DNA of 64,000 nucleotides from the NCBI RefSeq assembly GCF_022387135.1, contig NZ_CP092462.1, positions 620,001 through 684,000 of the forward strand, given 5' to 3'. A program made the position numbers and the translations under genes. This stretch comes from Comamonas sp. B21-038. GTDB lineage: Bacteria > Pseudomonadota > Gammaproteobacteria > Burkholderiales > Burkholderiaceae_C. Every line of letters begins with the position of its first letter. Positions within the stretch are counted from its first letter, which is position 1. This document shows, one piece after another, positions 1-8,748 of the stretch. Under the pieces are notes generated by a model, which saw nothing but the letters and a program-made list of their open reading frames with translations, searched no databases and was not told the DNA's origin.

Positions 1-1
1 C

Positions 2-376
2 TTGTACGGCGGTGCCTTCTATTCGGAAATCATCCGGGGCGGCATCATCTCCACCGATATCGGCCAGACCGAAGCGGGCCAGGCCATTGGCATGACGCGC
101 GGGCAGGTGATGCGCCGCGTGATCCTGCCCCAGGCATTCCGCAAGATGATTCCGCCACTGGTCAACCAGTCGATCCTGCAGCTCAAGAACACCTCGTTGC
201 TGATGGTGCTGGCCGTGCCCGATCTGCTCTACCAGGGCCAGGTCATCGCGCATGACACCTACCGCCCGCTGGAGGTCTACACCTTCATCGCCATCACCTA
301 TTTCGTGATTCTTTTCCCTGTGACCTTGTGGGCCAAGCGCCTGGAGCATGGCACATCGGCCACCAAGGAGGCCTGA
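2..376 (+). CDS. Amino-acid ABC transporter permease, C-terminal part (5' truncated by window edge)
   Basis: Inner-membrane permease subunit of a polar-amino-acid (HisM/GlnP-type) ABC importer. Only the last 124 residues are in the window; the gene starts to the left. Visible is the cytoplasmic coupling loop typical of these permeases, with EAGQAIGM near residue 23 followed by ILPQAFRKMIPP, which docks onto the ATPase. Two hydrophobic segments follow (around residues 60-75 and 92-110). The stop codon lies one base before the ATPase start codon, so the two genes are translationally close and surely co-transcribed. Substrate cannot be read from the sequence; the neighbours (Lrp regulator, racemase, D-amino acid dehydrogenase) suggest an amino acid. 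Confidence 0.9.
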   Translation: MYGGAFYSEIIRGGIISTDIGQTEAGQAIGMTRGQVMRRVILPQAFRKMIPPLVNQSILQLKNTSLLMVLAVPDLLYQGQVIAHDTYRPLEVYTFIAITYFVILFPVTLWAKRLEHGTSATKEA

Positions 377-377
377 G

Positions 378-1151
378 ATGCAAGACCAACCGCTCATTTG
401 TATTCGTGGCCTCAAGAAGTCCTTTGGCAAGCTCGATGTTCTGAAGGACATCTGCCTTGATGTGAACCGGGGCCAGGTGGTGGCGCTGATCGGGCCTTCG
501 GGCTCGGGCAAGTCCACCCTGCTGCGCTGCATCAACCTGCTGACCGTGCCCGATGGTGGAGATATCCGCGTCGATGCGCAGTCGCTGGCCTTCAGCGGCA
601 AGCAGACCCAGCTGCCCAAGGACAAGGTGCTGGCAGGCTTTCGCGCGCGCACCGGCATGGTGTTCCAGCATTTCAACCTGTTCCCGCACATGACGGTGCT
701 GCAAAACGTCATGGAAGGCCCGATCACCGTGCTGCGCATTGGCAAGGCCGAGGCCGAGGCCCGCGCCACGGCCCTGCTGCAGAAGGTGGGCCTGGCCGAG
801 CGTGCGCAGATGATGCCCGACCAGCTCTCGGGCGGCCAGAAGCAGCGCGTGGCCATCGCCCGCGCGCTGGCCATGCAGCCCAGTGTGATGCTGTTTGACG
901 AGGCGACCTCTGCGCTGGACCCCGAGCTGGTCGGCGAGGTGCTGCAGGTCATCCAGTCGCTGGCGCGCGACGGCATGACGATGATCCTGGTGACCCACGA
1001 GATCGCCTTTGCCCGCGAGGTGGCCGACAAGGTCGTCTTCATGCGCGACGGCGTGGTGGTCGAGGAGGGCCCACCATCGCAGGTGATCGACAACCCGCAG
1101 CACGAGGCCACACGCAGCTTTCTGGGCCGCATCATCGGCCACGCCGTATAA
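378..1151 (+). CDS. Amino-acid ABC transporter ATP-binding protein
   Basis: Cytoplasmic ATPase (257 aa) that powers the importer whose permease ends just upstream. Walker A GPSGSGKST is at residues 39-47, the Q-loop Gln at 97, signature LSGGQKQR at 150-157, Walker B VMLFDE at 170-175 and the switch His at 207, a complete GlnQ/HisP-type set. The ATG at 378 is chosen over an upstream in-frame ATG at 348 because it follows an AAGGAGG ribosome site at 364-370 and because family alignment starts at the QDQPLICIRGL stretch. The longer reading would overlap the permease. Length is normal for the family. Confidence 0.93.
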   Translation: MQDQPLICIRGLKKSFGKLDVLKDICLDVNRGQVVALIGPSGSGKSTLLRCINLLTVPDGGDIRVDAQSLAFSGKQTQLPKDKVLAGFRARTGMVFQHFNLFPHMTVLQNVMEGPITVLRIGKAEAEARATALLQKVGLAERAQMMPDQLSGGQKQRVAIARALAMQPSVMLFDEATSALDPELVGEVLQVIQSLARDGMTMILVTHEIAFAREVADKVVFMRDGVVVEEGPPSQVIDNPQHEATRSFLGRIIGHAV

Positions 1152-1169
1152 ACAGCAGGGAGGACAACC

Positions 1170-1640
1170 ATGGATTTTCGACTCGACGATATTGACCGCA
1201 AGCTGCTGGCGCTGTTGCAGGCCGACGCCCGCGAGTCCACGGCCAAGCTGGCGCGCAAGCTCAACCTGGCGCGCACCACCGTCGTGGCCCGCATTGCGCG
1301 GCTGGAGAAGGAAGGCGTCATCGCCGGCTACGGTGTGCGCCTGGGCTCCAAGCTGGAGCAGTCGGCCGTGCGCGCCTACTGCGGTATCAGCGTGATGCCC
1401 AAGACTGCGCAGGCCGTGATGCAGGTGCTCGAAAGCATTCCCGAGGTCGAAGAGGTCTCGGCCGTCTCCGGCCAGCATGACTACATGATCTTTCTGCGCT
1501 GCGACTCCAACGAGAAGCTCGATGCCTTGCTGGACCGCATCGGCCTGATCGAAGGCATTCGCCAGACCTACACCTCGGTGGTGCTGAGCCGCAAGATCGA
1601 CCGCCGTGGCGCGCTGCCTGCGCTGCCCTTGCTCGACTGA
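1170..1640 (+). CDS. Lrp/AsnC family transcriptional regulator
   Basis: DNA-binding regulator of 156 aa. The N-terminal third is an AsnC-type helix-turn-helix (DIDRKLLALLQADAR, then AKLARKLNLARTTV at about residues 24-40). The rest is a RAM/ligand-binding domain with the VEEVSAVSGQHDYM segment around residues 92-105. Members respond to amino acids. It lies 18 bp after the ATPase on the same strand, preceded by an AGGGAGGA ribosome site, so it is probably in the same transcript and may control the importer, the racemase behind it, or both. The DadA-like gene on the opposite strand downstream is another plausible target. Target assignment is inference. Confidence 0.9.
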   Translation: MDFRLDDIDRKLLALLQADARESTAKLARKLNLARTTVVARIARLEKEGVIAGYGVRLGSKLEQSAVRAYCGISVMPKTAQAVMQVLESIPEVEEVSAVSGQHDYMIFLRCDSNEKLDALLDRIGLIEGIRQTYTSVVLSRKIDRRGALPALPLLD

Positions 1641-1649
1641 GTCTCTGCG

Positions 1650-2348
1650 ATGCCGCCCAACGCTGCTGTTACTGCTGCCGATGCGTCCCCGCCGTTTATC
1701 GGCATCCTGATGCTGGACACCCAGTTTCCGCGCCCGCCCGGCGACATCGGCAATCTGCAGACCTGGGCAACGCTGGGCATCCCCGTGCGGATGCACAAGG
1801 TGCAAGGCGCGTCGCCGGCCAAGATCGTGCGCGAGGCCGATCCCCGTTTTGTGCAGCCCTTTGTGGATGCCGCTCGTGCGATGCAGGCGCAGGGCGCCGC
1901 GTTGATCACCACCAGCTGCGGCTTTCTGGCCGCCTACCAGGAGCTGCTGGCCAGCAGTGTTGATGTACCGGTGGTCAGCTCCAGCCTGCTGCAGTGCGCA
2001 CAGTTGCCGCAGCCTGGCATCGTCACCATCGCCGCGGCCAGCCTGACGCCGCGCATTCTGGCCGCCGCCGGCGTGCCTGAAGGCACCCCCGTGCAAGGCG
2101 TGGCGCCGGACGGAGAATTTGCCACGCGCATCCTCGGCAATGAGCGGGAGATGGACATCGCCCAGGCCGAGCGCGATGTGGTCGCTGCCGCCGTTGCGCT
2201 GCGCCAGGCCCATCCGCAGCTGCAATCGATCGTGCTGGAGTGCACCAACATGCCCGTTTACCGCGATGCGGTGGCACGTGCGACGGGCCTGCCGGTGCAC
2301 GATGTCGTGAGCCTGCTGGCGCAGCGCTGGGCCGCACTGCCAGCCTGA
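1650..2348 (+). CDS. Aspartate/glutamate racemase family protein
   Basis: A 232-aa cytoplasmic protein of the Asp/Glu/hydantoin racemase superfamily. The two cysteines expected of the two-base racemase mechanism are present: TTSCGFLA with Cys90, and LECTNMP near residue 198. It starts 9 bp after the regulator stop without a strong Shine-Dalgarno, consistent with translational coupling. The closest family type is the uncharacterised Asp/Glu racemase-like proteins found with amino-acid transporters; the substrate is unknown. Together with the amino-acid importer and the oppositely oriented D-amino acid dehydrogenase it suggests uptake and D/L interconversion of an amino acid. Confidence 0.82.
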   Translation: MPPNAAVTAADASPPFIGILMLDTQFPRPPGDIGNLQTWATLGIPVRMHKVQGASPAKIVREADPRFVQPFVDAARAMQAQGAALITTSCGFLAAYQELLASSVDVPVVSSSLLQCAQLPQPGIVTIAAASLTPRILAAAGVPEGTPVQGVAPDGEFATRILGNEREMDIAQAERDVVAAAVALRQAHPQLQSIVLECTNMPVYRDAVARATGLPVHDVVSLLAQRWAALPA

Positions 2349-2417
2349 TCCCCATCACGCCTGACAAGCCCGGCCATGCGACCCGGGGGTGGGCGCAAGA
2401 GGGCGTCAGCCTTTGAT

Positions 2418-3677
2418 TCAACCCTTGAGGAAACGCTCGGCGCGGAATGGCCGCGCATCCACGGGTGCATCGTCGCCGCGCATCAGCGCTGCCAGAATCG
2501 CGCCGGTGCCCGGCCCGGTGCTGAAGCCGATGTGCTGGTGGCCAAAGGCCAGCCAGAGATTGCGCTGGCCCGGCATCGCGCCAATGATGGGGCGGCTGTC
2601 CGGCAGGGTGGGTCGGCTGCCCATCCAGGGTGCGGGCTCCAGCGCCTGGCCCATGTCTATCGCCTCGCGTGCCGCCGCCTCGGCCAGGCCCAGCTGCACC
2701 GGGTTGGCGGGCGCGTCGATATCGGTCAGCTCCACGCCACTGGTCAGGCGCAGGCCTTGCTCCATCGGGCTGAGCACATAGGCGCCGGCGGTATCGTAGA
2801 CCGGGCGCGAGATATTGCAGGAAGCGGGTGGCGCAAAGTGCATGTGGTAGCCGCGCTCATAGGCCATCGGCACCTTCACGCCCAAGGTGGCCATGAACTG
2901 GCGGCTCCAGGGGCCCAGCGCCACCACCACACGGTCGGCCTCCAGGCCATCCTGCGCGCCGTCGGCACGGATGCGCCAGCGGCTGCCGGCCAGTGGCTCC
3001 ACGGTCTTGATGCGGGCCTGCGCATACTGGCCGCCTTGCTTGCGGAACAGCTCGGCATAGGCCTTGACGACATCGCCGGGGCTGTCCACCGACCAGGTGT
3101 CCTTGATCCACAGCGCGCGCTCGAAGATGGGGTTGAGTGCCGGCTCCAGCTGGCGGATATGGTCGCGCTCCAGCACCTCGGTGGCGACGCCGAAGTGGGC
3201 CATGCGTTCGCGCGCCAGCGCGCCACCGGCAAAGGCGCCAGACTGGCGGTAGAGAAACATCCAGCCGTTGTCGCGCATGCGGTGGGCCGCGCCACTGGCG
3301 CGCAGCAACTGCGCATGCTCGTTCATCGACAGGCGGATGAGGCTGTCCAGCGCCGTCGTGGTCTCCTCAAACACCGGGGTGCGGGCCCGGGCGACAAACC
3401 GCGCGGCCCAGCCCAGGTTCTGCAGCAGAAACCGGGCCTGGTAGCGAAAGCCGGCGCTCTGGTTCTTCAGCAGCACCGGCAGATTGGCCCAGAGGCTGGG
3501 GTTGTTGAAGGGCATCAGCGAACTGCGCGCGATCACCCCCGCGTTGCCGTACGAGGTCTCTTCACCAGGGGCCAACCGGTCCAGCAAGGTCACGCGGAAG
3601 CCCTTTTTCTGCAGCGCCAACGCGCTGGCCACGCCCACCATGCCGGCGCCCAGCACGGCCACGGAAATATTGCTCAT
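2418..3677 (-). CDS. D-amino acid dehydrogenase (DadA-like FAD oxidoreductase)
   Basis: FAD-dependent oxidoreductase of the DAO superfamily, 419 aa, the usual DadA length (about 415-435). The N-terminal dinucleotide fold reads VAVLGAGMVGVASALAL (residues 6-22), and TSYGNAGVIARSS follows the DadA pattern of Y-G-N-A-G. The C-terminal part has GSRPTLPDSRPIIG and the final FAD contact AFGHQHIGFSTGPGTG. Family members deaminate D-amino acids to 2-oxo acids and pass electrons to the respiratory chain. It is convergent with the racemase-family gene. A second paralogue lies at 28512-29789. Substrate range cannot be told; related enzymes also act on hydroxyproline or other imino acids. Confidence 0.88.
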   Translation of the reverse strand: MSNISVAVLGAGMVGVASALALQKKGFRVTLLDRLAPGEETSYGNAGVIARSSLMPFNNPSLWANLPVLLKNQSAGFRYQARFLLQNLGWAARFVARARTPVFEETTTALDSLIRLSMNEHAQLLRASGAAHRMRDNGWMFLYRQSGAFAGGALARERMAHFGVATEVLERDHIRQLEPALNPIFERALWIKDTWSVDSPGDVVKAYAELFRKQGGQYAQARIKTVEPLAGSRWRIRADGAQDGLEADRVVVALGPWSRQFMATLGVKVPMAYERGYHMHFAPPASCNISRPVYDTAGAYVLSPMEQGLRLTSGVELTDIDAPANPVQLGLAEAAAREAIDMGQALEPAPWMGSRPTLPDSRPIIGAMPGQRNLWLAFGHQHIGFSTGPGTGAILAALMRGDDAPVDARPFRAERFLKG

Positions 3678-4047
3678 GGAATGTTCAGGTGCATCACAGC
3701 TATTTGGAGAATATCTAGCTTGTGACTGATATTAAATTAACGATCAAAACCACAGGCGTCTGAAAGCGCCGGCGCCGGGGCCGTTGGGCCCGGGCAAGCC
3801 TGCCAGCGCCATCCGCCAGCGGTGGCCAGGACGCCTGGGCAGAAAGGAGATTTCGGCCCCGGCTCCTCTGGAAATCCTCTGCAAAATCCTCGCCCAAGGG
3901 GATGCGCGCGGATTGCCCGGCCCCGCGTTCAGACCACGGCAGGGCGTTTTGCAAAGAGCCCCTGGCGCATATTTTAGAAAATTGCGGTGCCCAGGCGCAT
4001 CCGTTTTCCCGCTATTTCCTTAACTTTTCGTAAAGTCTTGTGGTCCC
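3678..4047. other. Intergenic region between dadA-like gene and recJ, carries repeat copy A
   Basis: A 370-bp non-coding stretch. The left part is the promoter side of the DadA-like gene and is locally AT-rich (about 3695-3750). The centre is GC-rich without a coding signal. Repeat copy A lies at 3869-3963. The right end, just beyond the recJ stop, is AT-rich with a weak ACTTT/AAAGT stem; no clear terminator is visible. Confidence 0.6.
3869..3963 (+). repeat. Dispersed inverted-repeat element, copy A (internally deleted, 80-bp core)
   Basis: Same family as the copies at 37338-37504 and 57033-57191. The left end CTCTGCAAAATCCTCGCC (from 3877) and the right end GGCAGGGCGTTTTGC (to about 3952, core to 3956) are imperfect inverted repeats of each other. 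The core is 80 bp against 149 bp in the other two. The missing 69 bp is exactly the distance between the two GCGGATCG direct repeats (37378 and 37447) in copy B, and the junction here (GCGGATTG) sits at that motif. This copy is therefore best read as a deletion derivative in the same orientation as B. Confidence 0.8.
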
Positions 4048-5781
4048 TCAAGCGCTGGACCCTGCTCCACCGGGCAACTGCGCGCCTTCGACCAGGAACT
4101 GCAGCTTGCGCTGGCCCTGCCATTCGTTGATGTCCAGCCGGTAGGCCAGCAGCACCTTGGCCGGCAAGGGCTCGGTGTGGCCAAACCAGATGCCGTCCAC
4201 CATCTCGCCATGGTGGCGCAGCTTCAGCGACAAATGCTTTTCGCCGACCAGGCGCTGGCTGACGATCTCCAGCTCTTCGCTGAAGGTCGGTGGCGCAAAG
4301 CCCTGGCCCCAGACCTGGCTGTTGAGCGTGTCCACGGTCTCGGCATGGCGGAACTGTACGGGCAGCGGACCGTCGGTCTCCAGCTGGCGCGTGAGCGTGC
4401 GCTCATCCAGCCATTCCTGCGCGACCTGGGCCAGCGCTTGCTCAAACACCTCAAAATCGTCCAGCGCAATCGTGCAGCCCGCTGCCATCGCATGGCCACC
4501 GAACTTGATGAGAACGCCCGGGTGGCGCTTGGCCACCAGGTCCAGCGCATCACGCAGATGGAAACCGGGTATCGAACGGCCCGAGCCTTTCAGCTCATGC
4601 TCATGGCCCGGTGCGCTGCTGGCAGCAAACACAAAGGTCGGGCGGTGCAGCTTGTCCTTGATGCGCGAGGCGACAATGCCGACCACGCCCTCGTGGAAAT
4701 CCGGGTCAAACACGCTGACGGCCGGTGGCGGCTCGGTGCCTTCTTCAAACAGGGACTCGGCCAGCAGCATCGCGTGTTCGCGCATGCCCGTCTCGATGTC
4801 ACGGCGCTCGCGGTTGATGGCATCGAGCTGGCGTGCCAAGGTGTCGGCCAGCAAGGTGTCGTCGGTCAGCAGGCATTCGATGCCGATGGTCATGTCCGCC
4901 AGACGGCCGGCTGCATTGATGCGGGGGCCTAGCGCAAAGCCGAAGTCAAAGGTACTGGCAGTGGCCGCACGCCGGCTGGCCGCTGCAAACAGCGCACCCA
5001 AACCGGGCGGCATATGGCCGGCGCGGATGCGGCGCAGGCCCTGGGCCACGAGCCGGCGGTTGTTGGCATCGAGCTTGACCACATCGGCGACCGTGCCCAG
5101 CGCCACCAGCGGCAGCAGGCTGTCCAGGCGCGGCTGGGCCATATCGGCAAAGGCACCGCGCTCGCGCAGCTCGGCACGCAGCGCCATCAGCACATAGAAC
5201 ATCACACCGACACCGGCCATCGCCTTGCTGGCGAAGCCGCAGCCGGGCTGGTTGGGGTTGACGATGGCGTCGGCCGCCGGCAAGGTGGCCGCAGGCAGGT
5301 GGTGGTCGGTCACGATCACCGTCATGCCTAGCGCCTTGGCACGCGCCACGCCGTCCACGCTGGCGATGCCGTTGTCCACGGTGACCAGCACCTGCGCGCC
5401 TTGCTGGTGCACGCGCTCGGCAATCGCCGGGGTCAGGCCATAGCCATCGACGACACGATCGGGCACCAGGTAGCTGACCTGCCGGGCGCCCAGCATGCGC
5501 AGGCCGCGCAAGGCCACGGCGCAAGCGGTGGCGCCGTCGCAGTCGTAGTCGGCGACCACGCAGATGCGCAGCTGCTGGCCAATGGCATCGGCCAGCAGCA
5601 GGGCCGCTTCGCGCGTGCCCAGCAAGCCTGCAGGCGGCAGCAACTGCCCCAGGCCGTCGTCGAGCTCGTCCGCAGCCTGCACGCCCCGCGCCGCAAACAG
5701 CCGGGCCAGCAGCGGGTGCACACCCGCCTGCTCCAGCGCCCAGACGGTACGCGGGGGAATATCTCTCGCCAGAATTTTCAT
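4048..5781 (-). CDS. recJ: Single-stranded-DNA-specific exonuclease RecJ
   Basis: 577-aa RecJ, a 5'-3' single-strand DNA exonuclease for recombinational and mismatch repair. The DHH phosphoesterase motifs are intact: VVADYDCDG at residues 75-83, TVDNG near 134-138, VTDHH at 157-161, a PLVALGTVADV-type segment, and the DHHA1 glycine motif KFGGHAMAAG in the C-terminal half. A C-terminal OB-like domain follows. The ATG at 5781 is preferred to the upstream in-frame ATG at 5889, because it gives the family N-terminus (MKILARDIP) and overlaps the stop of the upstream gene as ATGA. Transcribed with the RpfE-like gene. Confidence 0.95.
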   Translation of the reverse strand: MKILARDIPPRTVWALEQAGVHPLLARLFAARGVQAADELDDGLGQLLPPAGLLGTREAALLLADAIGQQLRICVVADYDCDGATACAVALRGLRMLGARQVSYLVPDRVVDGYGLTPAIAERVHQQGAQVLVTVDNGIASVDGVARAKALGMTVIVTDHHLPAATLPAADAIVNPNQPGCGFASKAMAGVGVMFYVLMALRAELRERGAFADMAQPRLDSLLPLVALGTVADVVKLDANNRRLVAQGLRRIRAGHMPPGLGALFAAASRRAATASTFDFGFALGPRINAAGRLADMTIGIECLLTDDTLLADTLARQLDAINRERRDIETGMREHAMLLAESLFEEGTEPPPAVSVFDPDFHEGVVGIVASRIKDKLHRPTFVFAASSAPGHEHELKGSGRSIPGFHLRDALDLVAKRHPGVLIKFGGHAMAAGCTIALDDFEVFEQALAQVAQEWLDERTLTRQLETDGPLPVQFRHAETVDTLNSQVWGQGFAPPTFSEELEIVSQRLVGEKHLSLKLRHHGEMVDGIWFGHTEPLPAKVLLAYRLDINEWQGQRKLQFLVEGAQLPGGAGSSA

Positions 5782-6698
5782 AAGGAACTCAGAAGCGCAG
5801 CTGGCTGGGGATTGCCCAGCCATTGCTTGATGGTCGATAACCAGCCCCGGGCCTGCGGCTCCAGGGTGATGGCATTTTTTTCGCCGCACAGCGTCAGCTT
5901 GGCCAGGCCGGCCGTTGCGAGCGTGGCGTCCAGCTGCTGCCAGTGTTGCTTCCAGCGGGCCCAGTCGCCCTCCAGCGCGCTGTCGCGCAGCGTGGTGTTC
6001 AGCACGGGGCGGTCCGCTGGGAGCTGGTAGCCGGCAGGCAGGGCGCCCGCGCCGTGCACCCAGAACGAATTGATGGGCGCGCGGCCGCTGGCCTCGCGGG
6101 CATCGCTGAAAGCATGGGTGTAGAGCAGCATCTGCATTTCGGTCTGCAGGCGCTGCAACGCGGCGGCTTGCGCCTTGTTGGGCAGCCAGGGGCGCACATC
6201 GCGCAGTGCAACGCGGTCCAGCGCCGCGGTGTCGAGCTGCGCAAAGACCGGGCCGCGCGCCAGCCAGCGGTCGGGCCGGTCGTAGACCAGTTCGATCCCG
6301 TCTTCGGTAAACCAGGGCGCCATGATCGCCAGCAGGCTGCGCGATTCCTCATCGCTCATCTGCGCGGCCGACAGCGCGCTCATGCGCACCTGGTCGGGTG
6401 AGATCTGCCAGTGGCAGGGAGTGAGAAAGGCCCAGGCGTCACCGCCCGGCGCCTGGCCGTTTTGCAGCTGATGCAGGGCTGCCCACGGTGTCGCCTGGCG
6501 GGGCAGGCCCAGCGCCTGGGCCAGGGCCCGTTCATGCGGCGGGGCAAAATCTTCCAGCGCGCCGCTGTCGGTGGTGCGCGCAGACCATTGCTTGAGCAGG
6601 CGTTGCAGCTGCGGCAGCGCCAGGGTCTGCAGGGCTTGCTGGCAGCCCGGCTCGTCCGTGGCTGCGTAGGAGATGATCAAATGCTGGTTTTCCGACAT
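5778..6698 (-). CDS. Conserved protein of the RecJ-linked, RpfE-like family
   Basis: 306-aa cytoplasmic protein with no signal peptide or membrane segment and no catalytic motif that I can name. It is the gene conserved directly upstream of recJ in betaproteobacteria and xanthomonads, where relatives are labelled RpfE-type regulatory proteins or, less convincingly, phosphoglycerate mutase-like. The stop codon overlaps the recJ ATG by four bases (5778-5781), so the pair is translationally coupled. The conserved-looking core is LTPCHWQISPDQVRM near residue 92 and FWVHGAGALP near 212. Function is unknown; the family assignment rests on context and memory of related sequences. Confidence 0.65.
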   Translation of the reverse strand: MSENQHLIISYAATDEPGCQQALQTLALPQLQRLLKQWSARTTDSGALEDFAPPHERALAQALGLPRQATPWAALHQLQNGQAPGGDAWAFLTPCHWQISPDQVRMSALSAAQMSDEESRSLLAIMAPWFTEDGIELVYDRPDRWLARGPVFAQLDTAALDRVALRDVRPWLPNKAQAAALQRLQTEMQMLLYTHAFSDAREASGRAPINSFWVHGAGALPAGYQLPADRPVLNTTLRDSALEGDWARWKQHWQQLDATLATAGLAKLTLCGEKNAITLEPQARGWLSTIKQWLGNPQPAALLSSL

Positions 6699-6798
6699 GG
6701 GTCTATTGTCGGCGATGCCACAATGCGGTTTGCGGTGCAGTGGTTTATGGCGCTGTATGGGCGGTGACCAGGCACCGAATATATTTTTAGAACGATTT

Positions 6799-8055
6799 AT
6801 GCAGATTCCCTATGAATTGGCGCTGGGCTGGCGCTACACCCGTGCGGGCCGGGCAACCCGGCGCAATGGGTTTATTTCGTTCATCTCGTGCGTGTCCATG
6901 CTGGGCATTGCGTTGGGGGTGGCGGCGCTGATCATCGTGCTGTCGGTGATGAACGGTTTTCAAAAGGAGGTGCGCGACCGCATGCTCAGCGTGGTCTCGC
7001 ATATCGAGATCTTCACGCCTGGCGGCGATGCCTTGCCCGACCCGGCCCGCACCATTGCCGAGGCCAAGGCCAACCCCCATGTGATTGGCGCAGCGCCTTT
7101 TGTCTCGGCCCAGGCGCTGGTTGCCCGGGGTGAAGACATGCGCGGCGCCTTGCTGCGCGGCATTGACCCGGCGCTGGAGCCCGAGGTCACCGACATGACC
7201 ACCGGCATCGACCAAAGCAGTCTGCAGGCACTCACACCGGGCAGCTTCAACGTCGTGCTGGGCTCGGAGCTGGCGCGCATTCTGGGCGTGGGCCAGGGCG
7301 ACCAGGTCACCTTGATCGTGCCCAGCGGCCAGGTCACGCCTGCTGGCACCGTGCCCCGCCTCAAGCAGATGCAGGTGGTGGGCACCTTCAACTCCGGCCA
7401 CTACGAGTACGACTCCACCCTGGTGCTGATGCACCATGAGGACGCCGAGCGCCTGTTCCGCCTCGAAGGCCCGACCGGCGTGCGTCTGAAGCTCAAGGAC
7501 CTGCACCAGGCCCCTGAGGTGACCCAGCAGCTGGCCCACAGCCTGAGCGGCCACTTGCTGATCCGCGACTGGACGCAGCAGAACAAGACCTGGTTTGCCG
7601 CCGTCCAGGTGGAAAAACGCATGATGTTCATCATCCTGACCCTGATCGTCGCGGTGGCGGCTTTCAACCTGGTGACCACCTTGGTGATGACGGTGACCGA
7701 CAAGCGCGCCGACATCGCGATCCTGCGCACCCTGGGCGCCAGCCCGCGCAGCATCATGGGCGTGTTCGTGGTGCAGGGCGCGCTGGTGGGCGTGATCGGC
7801 ACCCTGGCCGGTCTGGCTCTGGGCCTGCTGGTGGCTTGCAATATCGATGTGATCGTGCCGGCCATCGAGCGCGCGCTGCACACCAGCTTCCTGCCCAAGG
7901 ATATCTACCTGATCAGCCAGATGCCCAGCGAGCCCCAGCGCAGCGACATCGTGCCGATCACCGTCATTTCCCTGATCCTGGCCTTTGTGGCCACCCTGTA
8001 TCCCAGCTGGCGCGCCAGCCGCGTGAACCCCGCCGAGGCGCTGCGTTATGAATGA
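6799..8055 (+). CDS. lolC: Lipoprotein-releasing ABC transporter membrane subunit LolC/E
   Basis: 418-aa inner-membrane subunit of the Lol complex, which extracts outer-membrane lipoproteins and hands them to LolA. The N-terminus [13 protein letters not shown] is the LolC/E hallmark. TM1 spans about residues 28-50 and is followed by the large periplasmic domain. Three more TM segments lie in the C-terminal FtsX-type domain (about 275-300, 320-350, 380-400). The ATG at 6799 is used rather than the ATG at 6673, which would overlap the divergent RpfE-like gene and precede the conserved start. It overlaps lolD by 8 bp. Only one LolC/E-type gene is present here, so a second may lie elsewhere or the subunit may act as a homodimer. 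Confidence 0.93.
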   Translation: MQIPYELALGWRYTRAGRATRRNGFISFISCVSMLGIALGVAALIIVLSVMNGFQKEVRDRMLSVVSHIEIFTPGGDALPDPARTIAEAKANPHVIGAAPFVSAQALVARGEDMRGALLRGIDPALEPEVTDMTTGIDQSSLQALTPGSFNVVLGSELARILGVGQGDQVTLIVPSGQVTPAGTVPRLKQMQVVGTFNSGHYEYDSTLVLMHHEDAERLFRLEGPTGVRLKLKDLHQAPEVTQQLAHSLSGHLLIRDWTQQNKTWFAAVQVEKRMMFIILTLIVAVAAFNLVTTLVMTVTDKRADIAILRTLGASPRSIMGVFVVQGALVGVIGTLAGLALGLLVACNIDVIVPAIERALHTSFLPKDIYLISQMPSEPQRSDIVPITVISLILAFVATLYPSWRASRVNPAEALRYE

Positions 8056-8731
8056 TTCGTCCATCGTCCTGGAGGCCTCGGGCCTGACCAAGCGCTTTTC
8101 CGAAGGCCTGCTCGATGTGCAGGTGCTCCATGGCATCGACCTGCAGGTGCGGGCCGGCGAAACCCTGGCCATCGTTGGCGCCTCGGGCTCGGGCAAATCC
8201 ACGTTGCTGCATCTGCTCGGCGGGCTGGATGCGCCCAGCAGCGGCACCGTCAGCCTCCTGGGCCAGCGGCTCGATACGCTCAGTGCCGCGCGCCAGGGCG
8301 AGCTGCGCAACCAGCACCTGGGCTTCATCTACCAGTTCCACCATCTGCTGCCCGAGTTCAGCGCGCTGGACAATGTGGCCATGCCGCTGCGCATCCGCCG
8401 CATGCCTTATGCCGAATGCACCGAGCGTGCCCGGGAGGTGCTGGCCTCGGTGGGCCTGAAGGACCGCGTGCTGCACCGCCCCGCCGAACTCTCCGGTGGC
8501 GAGCGCCAGCGGGTGGCCATTGCGCGCGCGCTGGTCACCCAGCCCGCCTGCGTGCTGGCCGACGAGCCCACCGGCAACCTGGACCGCGCCACCGCCGACA
8601 CCGTGTTTGCGCTGATGCTGCAACTGGCGCGCGACCGGGGTACGGCCTTCGTCATGGTCACCCATGATGGTGAGCTGGCCCAGCGCTGCGACCGCGCGGT
8701 GCGCATGGTGAACGGGCAGTTTGAGCGGTAA
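8048..8731 (+). CDS. lolD: Lipoprotein-releasing ABC transporter ATPase LolD
   Basis: 227-aa cytoplasmic ATPase of the Lol complex. Walker [10 protein letters not shown] is at residues 44-52, signature [15 protein letters not shown] near 147, Walker [12 protein letters not shown] near 170, and the switch His in VTHD near 203. The [12 protein letters not shown] segment around the Q-loop is typical of LolD. It starts inside the last codons of lolC, and the two genes form an operon. Confidence 0.95.
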   Translation: MNDSSIVLEASGLTKRFSEGLLDVQVLHGIDLQVRAGETLAIVGASGSGKSTLLHLLGGLDAPSSGTVSLLGQRLDTLSAARQGELRNQHLGFIYQFHHLLPEFSALDNVAMPLRIRRMPYAECTERAREVLASVGLKDRVLHRPAELSGGERQRVAIARALVTQPACVLADEPTGNLDRATADTVFALMLQLARDRGTAFVMVTHDGELAQRCDRAVRMVNGQFER

Positions 8732-8748
8732 AGGCGCGCTGGAGCCGC

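Noticed and set aside
294..2300. Long minus-strand ORF of 668 codons
   Set aside because: It lies opposite the ABC ATPase, Lrp and racemase genes, all of which have clear motifs. Its composition (His/Gln/Ala/Arg-rich) is that of antisense shadows in GC-rich DNA.
2376..3725. Plus-strand ORF of 449 codons
   Set aside because: Antisense to the DadA-like gene; no motif, low-complexity His/Gln/Gly composition.
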